64,000 nucleotides of DNA from Aporrectodea caliginosa (GCA_020284085.1 JACEVL010000082.1:659246-723245); one strand, 5' to 3'. Counted from the first letter of the stretch, positions 43,571 to 53,766 are shown. Notes: generated by a model not told the origin, from the sequence alone. Made by a program: numbers and translations.

Positions 43571-44500
43571 TTTCTGATGCTAATAGATCTTGATGGCCTC
43601 GCTTTCTTGCAGGAGCTCTACGAACTCGGGTATCTCCCCGCCCTCTTTCAACCAGCTACGCACTATTCTGAAGTCGGGATCCTCCCTCTGGGTTCTCTCT
43701 ATAGCGTCCGACCGATCAGCGTCGGCACCAGGCAGGGGCGACTCGGGCGTCTCGGTGACAGCGGCCACCGTGACCCGGTCCTCCCAACCACACTGTCGAC
43801 ACCGGCGACGCCAGAGCGCGTCGGCATTCCCATGCTTCCTACCGGGTCGGTGCATCACTTAAAACTAAAATTCTGCAAGGCGCTGCAGCCATCGGCTGCC
43901 ATTTACTGGCCGATTGGCTCCAGCGTCCGTTGCAACCACGGCAATGCGGCGTGGTCGGTCCTCAAAACAAATGGCCTTCCCAGCAGATACTGCCTATATA
44001 TCTTCGAAAAGTAAACTATTCCTTGCAGCTCTTTACGGGTAACGTAATAAATCCTCTCGGCGGTAGACAACAGTTGGCTCCCATACGCGATCACTCGCTC
44101 ATCGTCCTCTATGCGCTGGGAAAAAACTGCGCCTATGACTAAGTCGCACGCATCGCAATCCAACACATAGGCCCCCTCGACTCTCGGTAAGGCAAGAATC
44201 GGGGTGGTCGTCAAAGCAGTGTTCAGGAGGTTAAACGTCTCCTGGCAAGCTTCGTCCCAGCTAAAGCCCTGCCTTTTTTCGTCAAGGCAAACAACGGGGC
44301 TGCCACCGTCGAAAAGTCTCGTACAAACCGTCGGTAATACGATCACAATCCTACAAAAGGCCCGTACATCTCGTAACCGTTGCGGCACTGGCCATTCCAG
44401 ACATCTTGGATCTTCGCCGGGTCCAGAGCCACTCCGTCCGGTGTCACTATTTGGCCTAGGTAACAGACGGTCCTTCGCATCAATTGACACTTACTGGGAT
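43571..44500 (-). pseudogene. Gypsy RNase H region (broken)
   Basis: RNase H removes the RNA strand of the replication intermediate. Minus-strand 44490-43903 has a connection segment (VRAFCRIV, then FSWDEACQETFNLL) and RNase H landmarks VLDCDACDLVIGAVFSQ, VIAYGSQLLS, RKELQGIVYFSKIYRQYLLG and VLRTDHAAL. A second segment (43858-43580) holds HRPGRKHGNADALWRR, the usual RNase H end, followed by the integrase linker. The catalytic DCDA and TDH positions are visible, and the frame changes at about 43890. Confidence 0.85.
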
Positions 44501-45130
44501 TTAGCCTAAAGTTAGCGCCCCTCAATCGCTGGAATACTTGCTCAAGCCGATCTAAATTCTGTTTAAACCTGACAGAACGATATCCATAAGCCGCTGGAAA
44601 GTGGCTGGCGCGATACACACCCGAACGGCATCACTTTCCATCTGAAAATACCGCTTCCCGTGAAAAACGCGGTTTTATCTGCGTCCTTCTGGTCCATGGC
44701 AACCTGATGGTAACCGCTTCTCAAATCCAATGTGCTGAACCAGCCACCGCCCGCGAGGGTGTCCAGACATTCGTCTATCCTCGGCAGCGGGGGTATGAAT
44801 CTTTCTTCGTCTTATCATTCAATTGCCGGCAATCAATACAGAACCTTAAGGCAACGTTCTTCTTGCGGGCCAACACCACATTGGCAGCCCACTCGCTCAC
44901 GGCAGGTTCTATGATCCCATCGGCCAACATACTGTCCAACTGGCTATCGACAGCGGCCCTATGCGGTAGCGGATGGCGTCTTAAAGGCTGTCTCACGGGA
45001 CGCGCATCACCCGTCTCAATTTTATGGGTACAACACGACGTCCTTCCCAGGTCCCGATCGGTAACAGAGAAAACATCCCATACTTTATCAGCAATGCACC
45101 TAAACGTTCTCTTACCTCAGGCGGCACTTC
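44343..45130 (-). pseudogene. Gypsy reverse transcriptase with catalytic-region deletion
   Basis: Reverse transcriptase copies element RNA into DNA. Its N-terminal part (about 44996-44775) shows DGIIEPAVSEWAANVVLARK, LRFCIDCRQLND and DSYPRC. A middle part in another frame (about 44770-44640) encodes a decayed finger/palm stretch. The C-terminal part (44618-44343) has QNLDRLEQVFQRLRGANFRL, NPSKCQ and YLGQIVTPDGV. Between an RLMDIVLSG-like remnant and the QNLDRL segment the expected YxDD-containing stretch (roughly 25 residues) is absent, so the catalytic aspartates are gone. It is inactive regardless of frameshifts. Confidence 0.8.
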
Positions 45131-45358
45131 GTCAGGCAAGTCAGCCAACGATTCGCTCTGCGAAGCTAAGCTAACGGGACCCGGTTTCCACTAGTGCGTC
45201 TTATTTATCTCCACCTGCACCGGGCGCAAGCCTCCGAAGATCTGATCCTTAGCTAATCTTACTGAGTCCCCATTCAAATTCACGACCCTCACCCGGGTAT
45301 CTCCGTAATCACCGACCACTACACGGGCAAAGTGAATTCCTCCCCGGATTGGATGTCG
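45131..45358 (-). other. Gypsy pol linker, no clear domain
   Basis: About 230 bp between protease and reverse transcriptase segments. It is expected to encode a variable linker. Stops in all minus-strand frames. Confidence 0.4.
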
Positions 45359-46034
45359 TTAGCCTCCGTCATCCAGGCGGGCGCTACCGTGGTCAAATCC
45401 CCATTCCCCATACAAGGTTTTCACCGGGACATCATGCTGGCATTTCGGGGACACTATCACCTCCTCGGCGACCATCACGCGCCGGCACCACATAGACCCA
45501 TTGCCACTTACCAGAGAGATACGCCTACGTCCAACGAAAAAGGCCCCAGTCCCAAAACCTAAGCGACAGCGGTGTTTCCGTAACCAATCCATGCCTAACA
45601 TGGGCTCAGCAATCTGGTCGGACACCAGAAACGAGGTTTGTATCCCAAAGCCCCTCCATACCTTAATGGGTACCTGGACCTCCCCAAGGACACGTATATC
45701 AGATATCAGACCCATTAGCAGCCATCAAAAAGCGATAACAAGAGCGAAGTTCTAACCCTTCGACGGTAGATGACGGCACCAGGCTGATTTCCGAGCCAGT
45801 GCCGATCAGGCATAGCTGCAATCGTCCGTGAATCGTCCCGCGGGTGTAGATGGCGTTCTTACTGGCTCGGTTCGGCAAACTTAGGCGTGTCGTATTGTTC
45901 CTGGCCACCGGGTCCGGCGGCGTCGAATCTTCTTCTTCGGTCGGCTCGGTCTCGTCCGCGCGATTCCTGGTGCGGCGTGTTTGGCGGCAGTTGCGGGCGA
46001 TGTGCCCGGCTTGGCCACAGTTGTAGCAGGTCAC
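45359..46034 (-). pseudogene. Gypsy CCHC knuckle and aspartic protease (broken)
   Basis: On the minus strand the frame from 46034 starts with a CCHC zinc knuckle, CYNCGQAGHIARNC, which packages element RNA, then an acidic linker and the protease N-terminus RLQLCLIGTGSEISLVPSS. The family motif is DTG; here the sequence is GTG (codon GGC), so the catalytic aspartate is replaced. After a frameshift near 45700 the second frame continues with a FLVSDQIAEPMLGMDWLRKH segment, the usual LG-x-D-W-L end of the fold. Gag-pol polyprotein processing would be lost. Confidence 0.88.
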
Positions 46035-46291
46035 CGTCCGTCGCGAATTCTCCGGCTGGGGATCTGGTTCGGGCCGAGCGTCGCTACCCGATCCGTCTGC
46101 GTCTGAGTTCCCTGGCAGACCTCCCAGAATTGACGGTCGATTCGCTGTTCCATTTCACGCTGCCATTTCTGCTGTTCGTCCCGTTGAGTCTTCAGAAAAC
46201 GAGCCAGCTGCACCTGCATCTGGGCGTTCGCATCGGTTTCCTGGGTTCCACGCAATCTGATCGGCGGTCTTTTGCGGTCATCGAGTCGGTC
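46031..46291 (-). pseudogene. Gypsy gag, C-terminal part (downstream of LINE insertion)
   Basis: The minus-strand frame from about 46297 reads NDRLDDRKRPPIRLRGTQ and then a charged, glutamine-rich segment (QVQLARFLKTQRDEQQKW). It is the linker between the gag core and the zinc knuckle. Its frame differs from that of the N-terminal gag part even after removing the LINE and one target copy, so a small indel has also occurred. Confidence 0.75.
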
Positions 46292-46659
46292 GTTCATTTC
46301 ATTTTTTCATTTCATTTTATTTATTGAAACCTTTGTGAACCAATATACAAACATAAACACAGCAAATCAATATAATGCAAACAATAGACAAACATAAACT
46401 CAGCAAAGAAAACAAATCATTGGAACGCAGGCAACAACGGGGCCCCAGAAGGGATAAGAATCCCGCTTAGAGGAGGGACCCCAATTACCAGGTAGTAAAT
46501 AGGGACGGAACAGATAACTTAAAGTACGTGTCTTAAAACAGACTACAAAACTTAAACTTGCAAAGGGAACAATATTAGTTCAAAACATATGACTCTTAAC
46601 TACTAAACTTAACTACTACTTAACTACTGACAACTATTTAACCCAATAGAGTGTTTAAT

Positions 46660-47304
46660 TTAGTTCTCATTGATTAAATATGATCGCAGCATTTTTTTAA
46701 ATATGTGTAAATTTGGTGCCTGTTTAATATTTAGAGGAAGCGAGTTCCAGATTGCGGGACCCATAAATCTGATGGAGAATCTACGAGAGTTAGAATGTGC
46801 CTGTACGCTACGATACGATCTAGAGTTTCTAGTATAATATGGATGTATGTCGGAGCCTTGTTGGAAAAAGCACCGGTAAACGTTCGGTAGGAGGTTGTGG
46901 TCAAAGCGATAGAAGAAATCACACACCTGAAGCTTATTAATCTGACAAAACCTAAGAATCTGGAGGTCTGCAAATAATGGGCCAGTATGCGAGCCACGGG
47001 GAGCCCTAGCAATTATTCGCACCGCTCTCTTCTGCAGTAGTACTAATTTATTTAATCTTGAGGTATAGTTAGAGGCCCATACTAAATTGCAATACGTGAA
47101 GTAAGGGTATACTAACGAGTAATAAAGTTGAGATCGAATACATTTTGGAAGCAGATGAGATGCTCTGGACAGGATGCCAACATTTTTTGCTATTTTTGCA
47201 GAAATAAATTTAATGTGGTCAGTCCAGGTTAAATGCTGATCAACGTATACGCCGAGGAACTTTGTCGAAACGACCTGGGATAAAGCTAACCCGTTAATTG
47301 ACAA
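46660..47304 (-). pseudogene. LINE ORF2, reverse transcriptase C-terminal segment
   Basis: A 214-codon minus-strand frame continues the LINE reverse transcriptase after a frameshift in an A-rich tract near 47300-47335. It contains KFLGVYVDQHLTWTDHI, YYSLVYPYFTYCNLVWASNY, LQKRAVRII and a C-terminal MGPAIWNSLPLNIKQ segment, ending in a proper stop. These are the thumb and C-terminal landmarks of CR1-group elements. The single frameshift would cut the product just after the catalytic palm. The frame itself is long and clean, indicating moderate age. Confidence 0.92.
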
Positions 47305-48555
47305 TACGATCGAGCCACTTGGGGAGATTTCTTTTTATTGGATTTAAATAGGATGAAAGATGTTTTTTCTAAATTTAAAGATAGTTTATTTGCAGCAAAC
47401 CATTCAGCAACCAACTGAAGTTCCGCATTAACAATTTTCGTTAGAGTCAAATACGAAGTATGGGAATAGAAAGCGTTTGTGTCGTCCGCAAACAAAATAA
47501 ACGTTAAAATGGAGGATGAATTGGGTAGATCGTTTATAAAAAGAAGAAAAAGGAGGGGTCCTAGATTTGAGCCCTGCGGGACTCCATGCTTGACAAGACG
47601 CAGATCGGACAGTGTGCCGTTACAAGAAACACATTGATAACGATTTTCAAAATAACTTCTAAACCAATCAAGCTGCGTGCCTCTGATACCGTAATTAGCT
47701 AATTTATTAAGGAGAATATTATGATTAACGGTATCAAAGGCCTTAGCCAAGTCAAAGAATATACCGATAGAATATTCATTATTTTCAAAGGCTTGAGTTA
47801 TTTTGTCATGCATACTTGTTAAAGGCATCAGAGGGGAGCGGCCCGACTGAAATCCGTGTTGGGAGTGGAAAAGAATATGCGACTTGTCAATGAATTTACC
47901 GAGCCTGTCGTACATGACTTTCTCATAAAACTTTGAAAAGAAAGGAAGAATGGATATAGGCCGGTAATTTGCTGGATTATCACTTTCACCCTTCTTAAAT
48001 ATAGGGACAACCTTGGCGATTTTTATGGCCTGAGGGACTATTCCATAGTTCAATGAGCAGTTAATAATTTCAGCTAATTGGGGGGCTATTACAGCTATAT
48101 GGGGATTAGCAATAGCTGGATCAATTCCATCTACCCCGCTACTATGAGTTAAGCGCAGAGAACGACTTAGATTTATAATTTCTTCCGATGTAGTTGGAAT
48201 AAGCCCAAAAGAATTAAATGAGGGAGAGCTCAAATATTGCGTAAAGGAGTGGGGCGAATTTGGCATTTTTTCAGCGAGAGAATGGGCTATATCAGCAAAA
48301 TATCTATTAAATTCATTTGCCATATCCACTGGAGTTTCATTCTTACTTCCATTAATTTTTAGTGACGTAATCTTATTATCTCGTTCCCCTAACTTTATAA
48401 TAGAACGGATGAGATTCCATGTTCTTTTTAAATTATGACAATTTTTACTAAATTCATACTCATAGTAGTTTCTTTCAGCAGCTAGTCTAATCGCTCTAAA
48501 TTTATTCCTATATTTAGTAAATTTTCTTTTATTAGCATGGTAGGTTTTTTACATA
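47286..48555 (-). pseudogene. LINE ORF2, reverse transcriptase catalytic segment
   Basis: The minus-strand frame (long open part 48329-47286) carries the full palm: GVDGIDPAIA, KVVPIFKKGESDNPANYRPI, QHGFQSGRS, FFDLAKAFDTVNHNILLNKL, HGVPQGSNLGPLLFLLFIND and the catalytic FADD in LFADDTNAF. It reverse-transcribes element RNA at the nicked target. Its N-terminal extension (48555-48330) reads RNYYEYEFSKN and NGSKNETP-like sequence linking to the endonuclease. A frameshift just left of the MITE separates it from the endonuclease frame. All palm motifs appear intact. Confidence 0.93.
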
Positions 48556-48563
48556 CTTTAAAT

Positions 48564-49052
48564 CAAAGTTCGACCGTACGTACGTACGCTATTTTTTCTG
48601 CTGAAATGCGTACCGTACGCGTACGCTATTTTTTGGCTAAATTAATAAATAGCGTACGCTAATTTTTATATTTTTTTATTATGGAATTAACAACAAGGAA
48701 TAACAAAATTACAAATTAAAGAATGGAAAACGTTTTAAAAAATATGAATCCGTCAGCCTGTTTTATTTCTGTAGATAAAATAATCAAATTATACAAAATA
48801 AAAACAAAATAATAATTTACCTCTTCGCTGAAACGGAACTACAAATAAGAACTGTAAAGTGACGTAATAACGACGAGAAAAAAACGACGAGAAAATGAGG
48901 AGACAAAATGTGACGTCACGAGAAGCAACTAATATTAAAGGCTGCTCATACGTACGGAATACGAACGTACCGTACGCGTACGCTATTATTTTTAGTAAAT
49001 TACGTACCGTACGCGTACGCTATTTTCTGCTGTAACGTACGGTCGAACTTTG
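48564..49052. mobile_element. hAT-type MITE (489 bp) inside LINE ORF2
   Basis: TIRs CAAAGTTCGACCGTACGT on both ends (the right continues TACAGCAG). A perfect 8-bp target duplication CTTTAAAT lies at 48556-48563 and 49053-49060. Subterminal CGTACCGTACGCGTACGCTA motifs occur at both ends. No coding capacity. It splits LINE ORF2 between endonuclease and reverse transcriptase. Confidence 0.96.
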
Positions 49053-49060
49053 CTTTAAAT

Positions 49061-50447
49061 AAAGGTTCGCTTTCTTTCTACTCGACTTTAAAAGGCCTCT
49101 CGTCATCCATGGTTGTTTAAATCGTAATTTATCCTTACTCCCTCTACTCACTATGGGAAAAGCTTTATCATAGAGATCTTTGAATTGAATTAGAAATCGG
49201 TCATATGCACCATTAGCATCGCCACAGTGGCAATCATCCATTACAGAGCTCCAGTCAGCATCTATAAGAGAAGCGTTGAACACTTTCCTCCTGTCATCAT
49301 TAATTAATCTGGAGACAGAATTTTGAATGTACCCCTTATTATGAGTTTCAAAGTTAAAACAAGTTAAGATAGGAAGGTGATCAGATATATCCGAGGCAAT
49401 GATCTTAGATTCAACAATCGAGGGCCATATATTTGTAAAAATATTATCAATTAAGGATGCAGAGTAAGAAGTAATCCTTGTAGGCCTAGTTATGGTAGGC
49501 AGAAGGTTATGGGCTGTCATAGTGTTAAAGAAAGAATTTGTTCTACTGTGATCTACAACTCTTAGTAAATCCACATTGAAGTCTCCTAAGATAATAATAT
49601 GCTTGTCTCCGCATGCTAATGTGGTTAACAGCTGATCCATTTCAGCGCGAAACTCCTCTAGGTTTGTACCCGGTGGCCTATATACCACTCCCACAATACA
49701 GGTAATTTTCTTCAATGATACTCTGATGAACAGACTCTCGAAAGACTTAGGACAATGACTGGAGCCTGGCAGTTCGTACAGTTGGTGCGGTACATTTTCC
49801 TTGACTAACAGTCCGACACCCCCACCCTTTCCACTAGTACGGGACCGATGAATTAGGTGATATCCTGGTATATTTATAGAGTCGGTAAGGTGGTCACTAA
49901 GCCAAGTTTCAGTTAACGCCAGTATCGACACAGGCAATGAGTTCAACAAATCATTGACTTCACCGACTTTACATAGGACACTCCTACAGTTAAGGTGCAT
50001 CGTGGTTAGCAAATGGGATGAGGCCATTATAGTTGATAATGCATCCGGGGCGCAATATAGACTATCCCAGGTAAAATCAGCAAATAAATTAGCATCAGGA
50101 TCGATTCCATTCTGATTCAGAATAGAACGGTTATCCAAGTCTTCTGGAAATACAACCAATTTCTTGTTCTCAGTAAACTTACTGTACTTATCAGGGCCTA
50201 TAATTTGGTCAGGACAGTTAGTTCCACAGATTGAGCTAAGATATTCATTATTATTCACTATATGATTAAATGGGAATATGTCATTTAGACAATTTACACA
50301 CAGCCAGGGTTCAATACCTTCACAATTATAGCAGACATCAAAATTATAGTTATTCTGGATTTCTGTACCACACACCTCACAATATAATACATTGTCTATC
50401 TGTTCGTTTACGTCTATTGTTGGATCATAATCAATGAAACTGTTCAT
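49061..50447 (-). pseudogene. LINE ORF2, Cys-rich N-terminus and APE-type endonuclease
   Basis: This 460-codon minus-strand frame starts at ATG 50447. Residues about 23-60 are a Cys-rich module (CEVCGTE, CYNCEG, CVNCLND), perhaps zinc-binding. From about residue 145 comes an apurinic-like endonuclease that nicks target DNA: HLNCRSVLCK, LALTETWLSD, GKGGGVGLLV, GVVYRPPGT, IILGDFNVD and ASDISDHLPI are all present. The frame then runs through the connecting region (KQPWMTRGLL) to the MITE, which truncates it. The endonuclease is uninterrupted and its catalytic E, D-x-N and S-D-H positions look intact. Confidence 0.94.
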
Positions 50448-51081
50448 TCAGTACAACACTTAAAGGTTAAATAAGAACAATAAAAAAGCAAATAAAGAAA
50501 CGAAATAGCAAGAACTATCAACGAGTGTCCGACAACAACAGTGCTAGCAGCACGGCCACAACAGCAACGAAACCTCAAACTAGAACGTTTGGCTAAGTCA
50601 ATTAAAGCAAAATGGTGCATCAGGCTCGACAAAATGATGCAATCAGGCTCGACAAAATGATGCATTCAGGCTCGACAAAAATTTAACTAGATAGGCTAGT
50701 ACACTGATTAAAGCAATTACTGATCATGTAGTCAGATCGACACAGGAATATCTTTAGACTATAGCCACAGATTTGTTCAAAGTTATTGACCATACAATTA
50801 AGCAGTCAATTTAAAAACAGCTTAATTGCCGAAAGAGCCTAACTAGTTTACTACATTGGATATGCACAGGTTTAATGCAGAGAGACTTTGAGCAACATAA
50901 TAACGAAACCAAATAACAGAAAGCAGTGTCCAAAGACAGAAAATGGCACAGTAATTAGAGTAAAAGCAGAGCCACAACTTGGCAAAAGGCCAGAGAAATC
51001 CACAATAAAGACTCACAACAAGATCGAGATGAACGGGAGGTAATGGCGTCACCATGGCTTCGTTAGAACCGAGGAACGTCC
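50448..51081 (-). other. LINE inter-ORF region
   Basis: About 630 bp between ORF1 stop and ORF2 start without a supported frame. A CAGGCTCGACAAAATGATGC motif is repeated three times at about 50610-50680. Confidence 0.6.
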
Positions 51082-51873
51082 TTATGCTGTTTCACCTGTG
51101 GAGGTGAGGTTCTCTAGGATCTTGGTTGAGGTTATTCTCGCAGGTTTTTCACTGATTGAATCCGAGAAACGGACAAAGACCACGCCCTCCCTGGTCCAGG
51201 TGGAATGTAGAGCCTTCGTCTTCACCAACTCTCGGGTCTTGGCAAAGAGTTGGGAATTTGATTTCGAAAGATGTTCATTGATGAAGATTGATGCACCCGG
51301 TGATTGACCCTTCAGCAACTTACGTGCAGCGTAGACCACGTTTCTGGTTCTTCGACTCACAAATCGGACGAGGATCGGGCGCTGCTTTTCCTTGGATTTA
51401 CCATAGATCCTGTGGGCAAACGAGATGTCGTTGTCTTTGATTGCCAAACCTAACTTCGTGTTACACAAGTTCAAGATCAATGCGACGTCCGATTGTTTGT
51501 CTTGATGGTTGAGTTGAGAGACACCCTGTTCGGTAGCAGGCAAAGTTGTGCCTTGTTGAGAGCCCATTTCAACGGCCTCGCCCACGACGCCCAGTCCGTA
51601 GATGATGAGATTATCCTGACGCAGGAGGTTCTCGGTTTCGTCCAGTCGCATCCTCAGCTTTTGATTGTCTGCCTCCAAGTCCATTATTTTCTGGTTCTGT
51701 GCTTCACAGTGTTTTGCAATTAAGGCTTCGGTCGACTTTTCAATTGTACTCTCAATGACCGCCTGTATGTCCGGTAAAAAGCTCTTTTTTAGACGTGAAC
51801 ATAGGAGTTCAACTATTTTTTCATCTTGAAATATGTCAAGTATATCGTCCGCTTTTAGGCCTTTTTTCGTCAT
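51082..51873 (-). CDS. LINE ORF1, coiled-coil RNA-binding protein
   Basis: An intact 263-codon frame with ATG at 51873 and stop at 51082. Residues about 20-90 form a heptad-rich coiled coil (IMDLEADNQKLRMRLDETEN), followed by DNLIIYGLGV, then a domain with SFAHRIYGKSKEKQRPILVR and FVSRRTRNVVYAARKLLKG, and INEHLSKSNSQLFAKTRELV. This order (coiled coil, then an RRM-like and a C-terminal nucleic-acid-binding domain) is that of L1-type ORF1 proteins, which bind element RNA as trimers. Here it sits in an element whose ORF2 is CR1-like. The gap to ORF2 is about 630 bp, longer than in L1. Confidence 0.88.
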   Translation of the reverse strand: MTKKGLKADDILDIFQDEKIVELLCSRLKKSFLPDIQAVIESTIEKSTEALIAKHCEAQNQKIMDLEADNQKLRMRLDETENLLRQDNLIIYGLGVVGEAVEMGSQQGTTLPATEQGVSQLNHQDKQSDVALILNLCNTKLGLAIKDNDISFAHRIYGKSKEKQRPILVRFVSRRTRNVVYAARKLLKGQSPGASIFINEHLSKSNSQLFAKTRELVKTKALHSTWTREGVVFVRFSDSISEKPARITSTKILENLTSTGETA

Positions 51874-52170
51874 GATTACAGAAGTTCAAAGTTTAAAGGT
51901 TTTTCGAACGAAGTTTAAGTTCAGGATTAGACGAGTGGGCGTAGCCCTGTCGCATCTGCACGCACCTGTACAACAGTCCTCAATTAGGTGAACCAAACTC
52001 CTCTAATCATATCCAGAATGTGAACAAAATCCGAAGCGTCTACAAAAGCATATTTTAAAAGTTGAGCGCATAAAATAGCCTAATTTCTTATTTCAGACAT
52101 TTAATTCGTCGACGCTGCTGTTTACAGCTAATGTCATCCGACCGCCATCATGCTGCTGTTTACAGCTAAT
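51874..52170 (-). promoter_or_regulatory. LINE 5' region with repeated unit and YY1-like motif
   Basis: On the minus strand the element starts with CATTAGCTGTAAACAGCAGC, then ATGATGGCGG, then a second CATTAGCTGTAAACAGCAGC. GATGGCGG matches the core of the YY1 site found at the start of some LINEs, so it is a candidate internal promoter; this is inference. Confidence 0.5.
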
Positions 52171-52177
52171 GTTCGTT

Positions 52178-52943
52178 GATACGCTTCCAGACGCAGCGCC
52201 GTCCGGTAAGCTTCATCAAGGTCCGGCTATCGCTCGCGTACCTTGAGCGAAAGTTCTCGGTCTCTCGTCGCTTCCAAGAAGGAGTCCCTCGCGATGATCT
52301 GCGTAGTCTCATTGCAGGGCATGGGGTATACCAACACGACCATGCGACGGATTTCATGCAGCAGGTCACTCAGGTTTTCTTCAGGGCGTTGTCGTCGGTA
52401 GTACAGCTGAGCACGGAAGGTTTCTGCTTGGCCTTCAGTCCAGTATCTCTGCCCGAGGCGTTCGACAAGCTCCACGTAGCTGACGCTCGGTTGAGCGCCA
52501 AAGTCCCATAGCAGCTGCGTGGCAGCTTTTTCCAGCGAACATAGTAAATAGTCGACTTTGTCCGAGGCTGTTCAATTGTTGTGTCTCGCACAGACCTCGA
52601 ACTGCATCAGGAACGACTCCAGCGATCCCGTCCCATCGAACGTGCCGGGTTTCATCGGTGTCGGTCGGTTTCGCAGCAAGCCACCGACACTCACCAGCAG
52701 ATTCGGCATCGAATCTGCTGGTTCGTCCGTCTTTTCGCGGACGCCCGATCTCAGATTCAACACCGAAGTCTTCGGTCCGTCCGTCTTTTCTCGGAAGTCA
52801 AGATCGGCCAACAGACGGCTCCGCTCCGGCGGCATCTCCATCTTTGCTCTCCTCGCGGCAGGAGTCAACGTCTCGGCAGGCGCGTGGATGTGACCCGGCA
52901 TGGGATAATCAATCGTGTCCTCGTCGTCTCCAAGGAACATCAT
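52178..52943 (-). pseudogene. Gypsy gag, N-terminal part
   Basis: Gag builds the particle around element RNA. The minus-strand frame starts at ATG 52943 and, in one frame, shows a basic/proline-rich leader, then MKPGTFDGTGSLESFLMQFE, then (after a TGA stop at about 52572) VELVERLGQRYW, ETFRAQLYYRRQRPEENLSD and LHEIRRMVVLVYP. A TAG near 52225 is a second nonsense change, after which DLDEAYRTALRLEAYQR continues. FDG, LFE-like and RRQ..ENL..L segments are typical of Ty3/Gypsy capsid. The LINE enters directly after this sequence. Confidence 0.88.
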
Positions 52944-52986
52944 CGGTAGATTCTAGCGGTCGTCGACAGGCAGAGGAAACTGCGTA

Positions 52987-53003
52987 CCCCACTTCTGGTA
53001 CCA
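52987..53003 (-). promoter_or_regulatory. Primer binding site
   Basis: On the element strand TGGTACCAGAAGTGGGG begins one base after the 5' LTR end. It resembles the TGGYRYCAGAAGTGGG pattern complementary to a leucine-type tRNA 3' end. The exact tRNA is inferred. Confidence 0.75.
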
Positions 53004-53004
53004 G

Positions 53005-53766
53005 TGTAGCAAAAAAAACCGTCTTCGCACCTCTCCGGGGAGCAGAGGAGTGAGGTTTGAGCTCGCACGGAGCAAATGAGCTCAAGTTCGGCCTCCGGAG
53101 TATTTCGAAGGACTTTCACGCCTTCAGTCGATCGGTAGCCAGAGTCAATCAACAACAACACTTCACTAGGTTTTAACACGATATATTTTTCAAGTAACTC
53201 AAACGTCAACATCTCTCTCTGCACGGTGTCAGAACGTTTCTGCACAGGTTCAGCACACACTGACTTACAGGGCCCTCTATTTACGCCCTTCCGGGGAGGA
53301 AAGAGGAACATGATCGGGGGCAAGGAGCAAGACCGGGGCAAGGAACATGACCGGTGGCAAAGAACATGCCCGGGGGCAAGGAACATGCCCGGGGGCAAAG
53401 AGCCATGCCCGGGGGCAAGGAACATGACCGGAGGCAGAGACATGCCCGGGGGCAAGGAACATGACCGGGGGCAGAGACATGCCCGAGAGCAAGGAACATG
53501 ACCGGGGACAAAGAGACAAGCCCGGGTGCATGACTGGGGGCAAAGAGACATGCCCGGGGGCAAGGAACATGACCGGGGGCAAAGAGACATGCCCGGGGGC
53601 AAAGAGACATGCCCGGGGGCAAGGAACATGACCGGGGGCCAAGATACATGCCCGGGGCAGAGTCATGCCCAGAGCAAGGAACATAACCGGGGGCAAGGCC
53701 ATGCTCAGGGGCAAGGAGCAAAGAGCAGGAACAAGATGGGCGTCCCACCAGCCCACGACCGTCACA
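53005..53766 (-). repeat. Gypsy element 5' LTR (762 bp)
   Basis: Matches 40831-41586. On the element strand the TATA position reads CGTAAATAG rather than TATAAATAG as in the 3' LTR, so the promoter of this copy is probably weakened. It carries its own U3 minisatellite. Confidence 0.95.
53297..53722 (-). repeat. U3 minisatellite (right LTR)
   Basis: About 20 units of the same CATGCCCGGGGGCAAGG core as the left LTR, but with a different order of variants (for example CATGACCGGGGGCAAAGAGA runs), so the two arrays have rearranged independently. Confidence 0.93.

Larger units (their letters stand above)
46299..52170 (-). mobile_element. CR1-like non-LTR retrotransposon (LINE), apparently full length
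   Basis: The element lies inside gag with a probable 7-bp duplication, GTTCATT (46292-46298) and GTTCGTT (52171-52177), one mismatch. Minus-strand order is 5' region with a repeated GCTGCTGTTTACAGCTAATG unit and a GATGGCGG motif, ORF1 (coiled-coil/RNA-binding), ORF2 (Cys-rich N-terminus, endonuclease, reverse transcriptase), short 3' region and an ATGAAATGAAAAAATGAAAT tail. It is about 5.87 kb including a 489-bp MITE. ORF2 has at least two frameshifts besides the MITE. Confidence 0.9.
40831..53766 (-). mobile_element. Ty3/Gypsy LTR retrotransposon, complete but degenerate, with nested LINE
   Basis: It is bounded by LTRs with TG...CA ends and a 4-bp CTAC duplication. Order on the minus strand is 5' LTR, primer binding site, gag, CCHC knuckle, protease, reverse transcriptase, RNase H, integrase, polypurine tract, 3' LTR: the Ty3/Gypsy order. 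No envelope frame is seen. Without the LINE (about 5.87 kb) the element would be about 7.1 kb, normal for the group. Gag has two in-frame stops, pol changes frame at least six times, the protease active-site Asp is replaced and the catalytic part of the reverse transcriptase is deleted. It is a dead copy that inserted into a unit of the 240-bp repeat. Confidence 0.95.
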
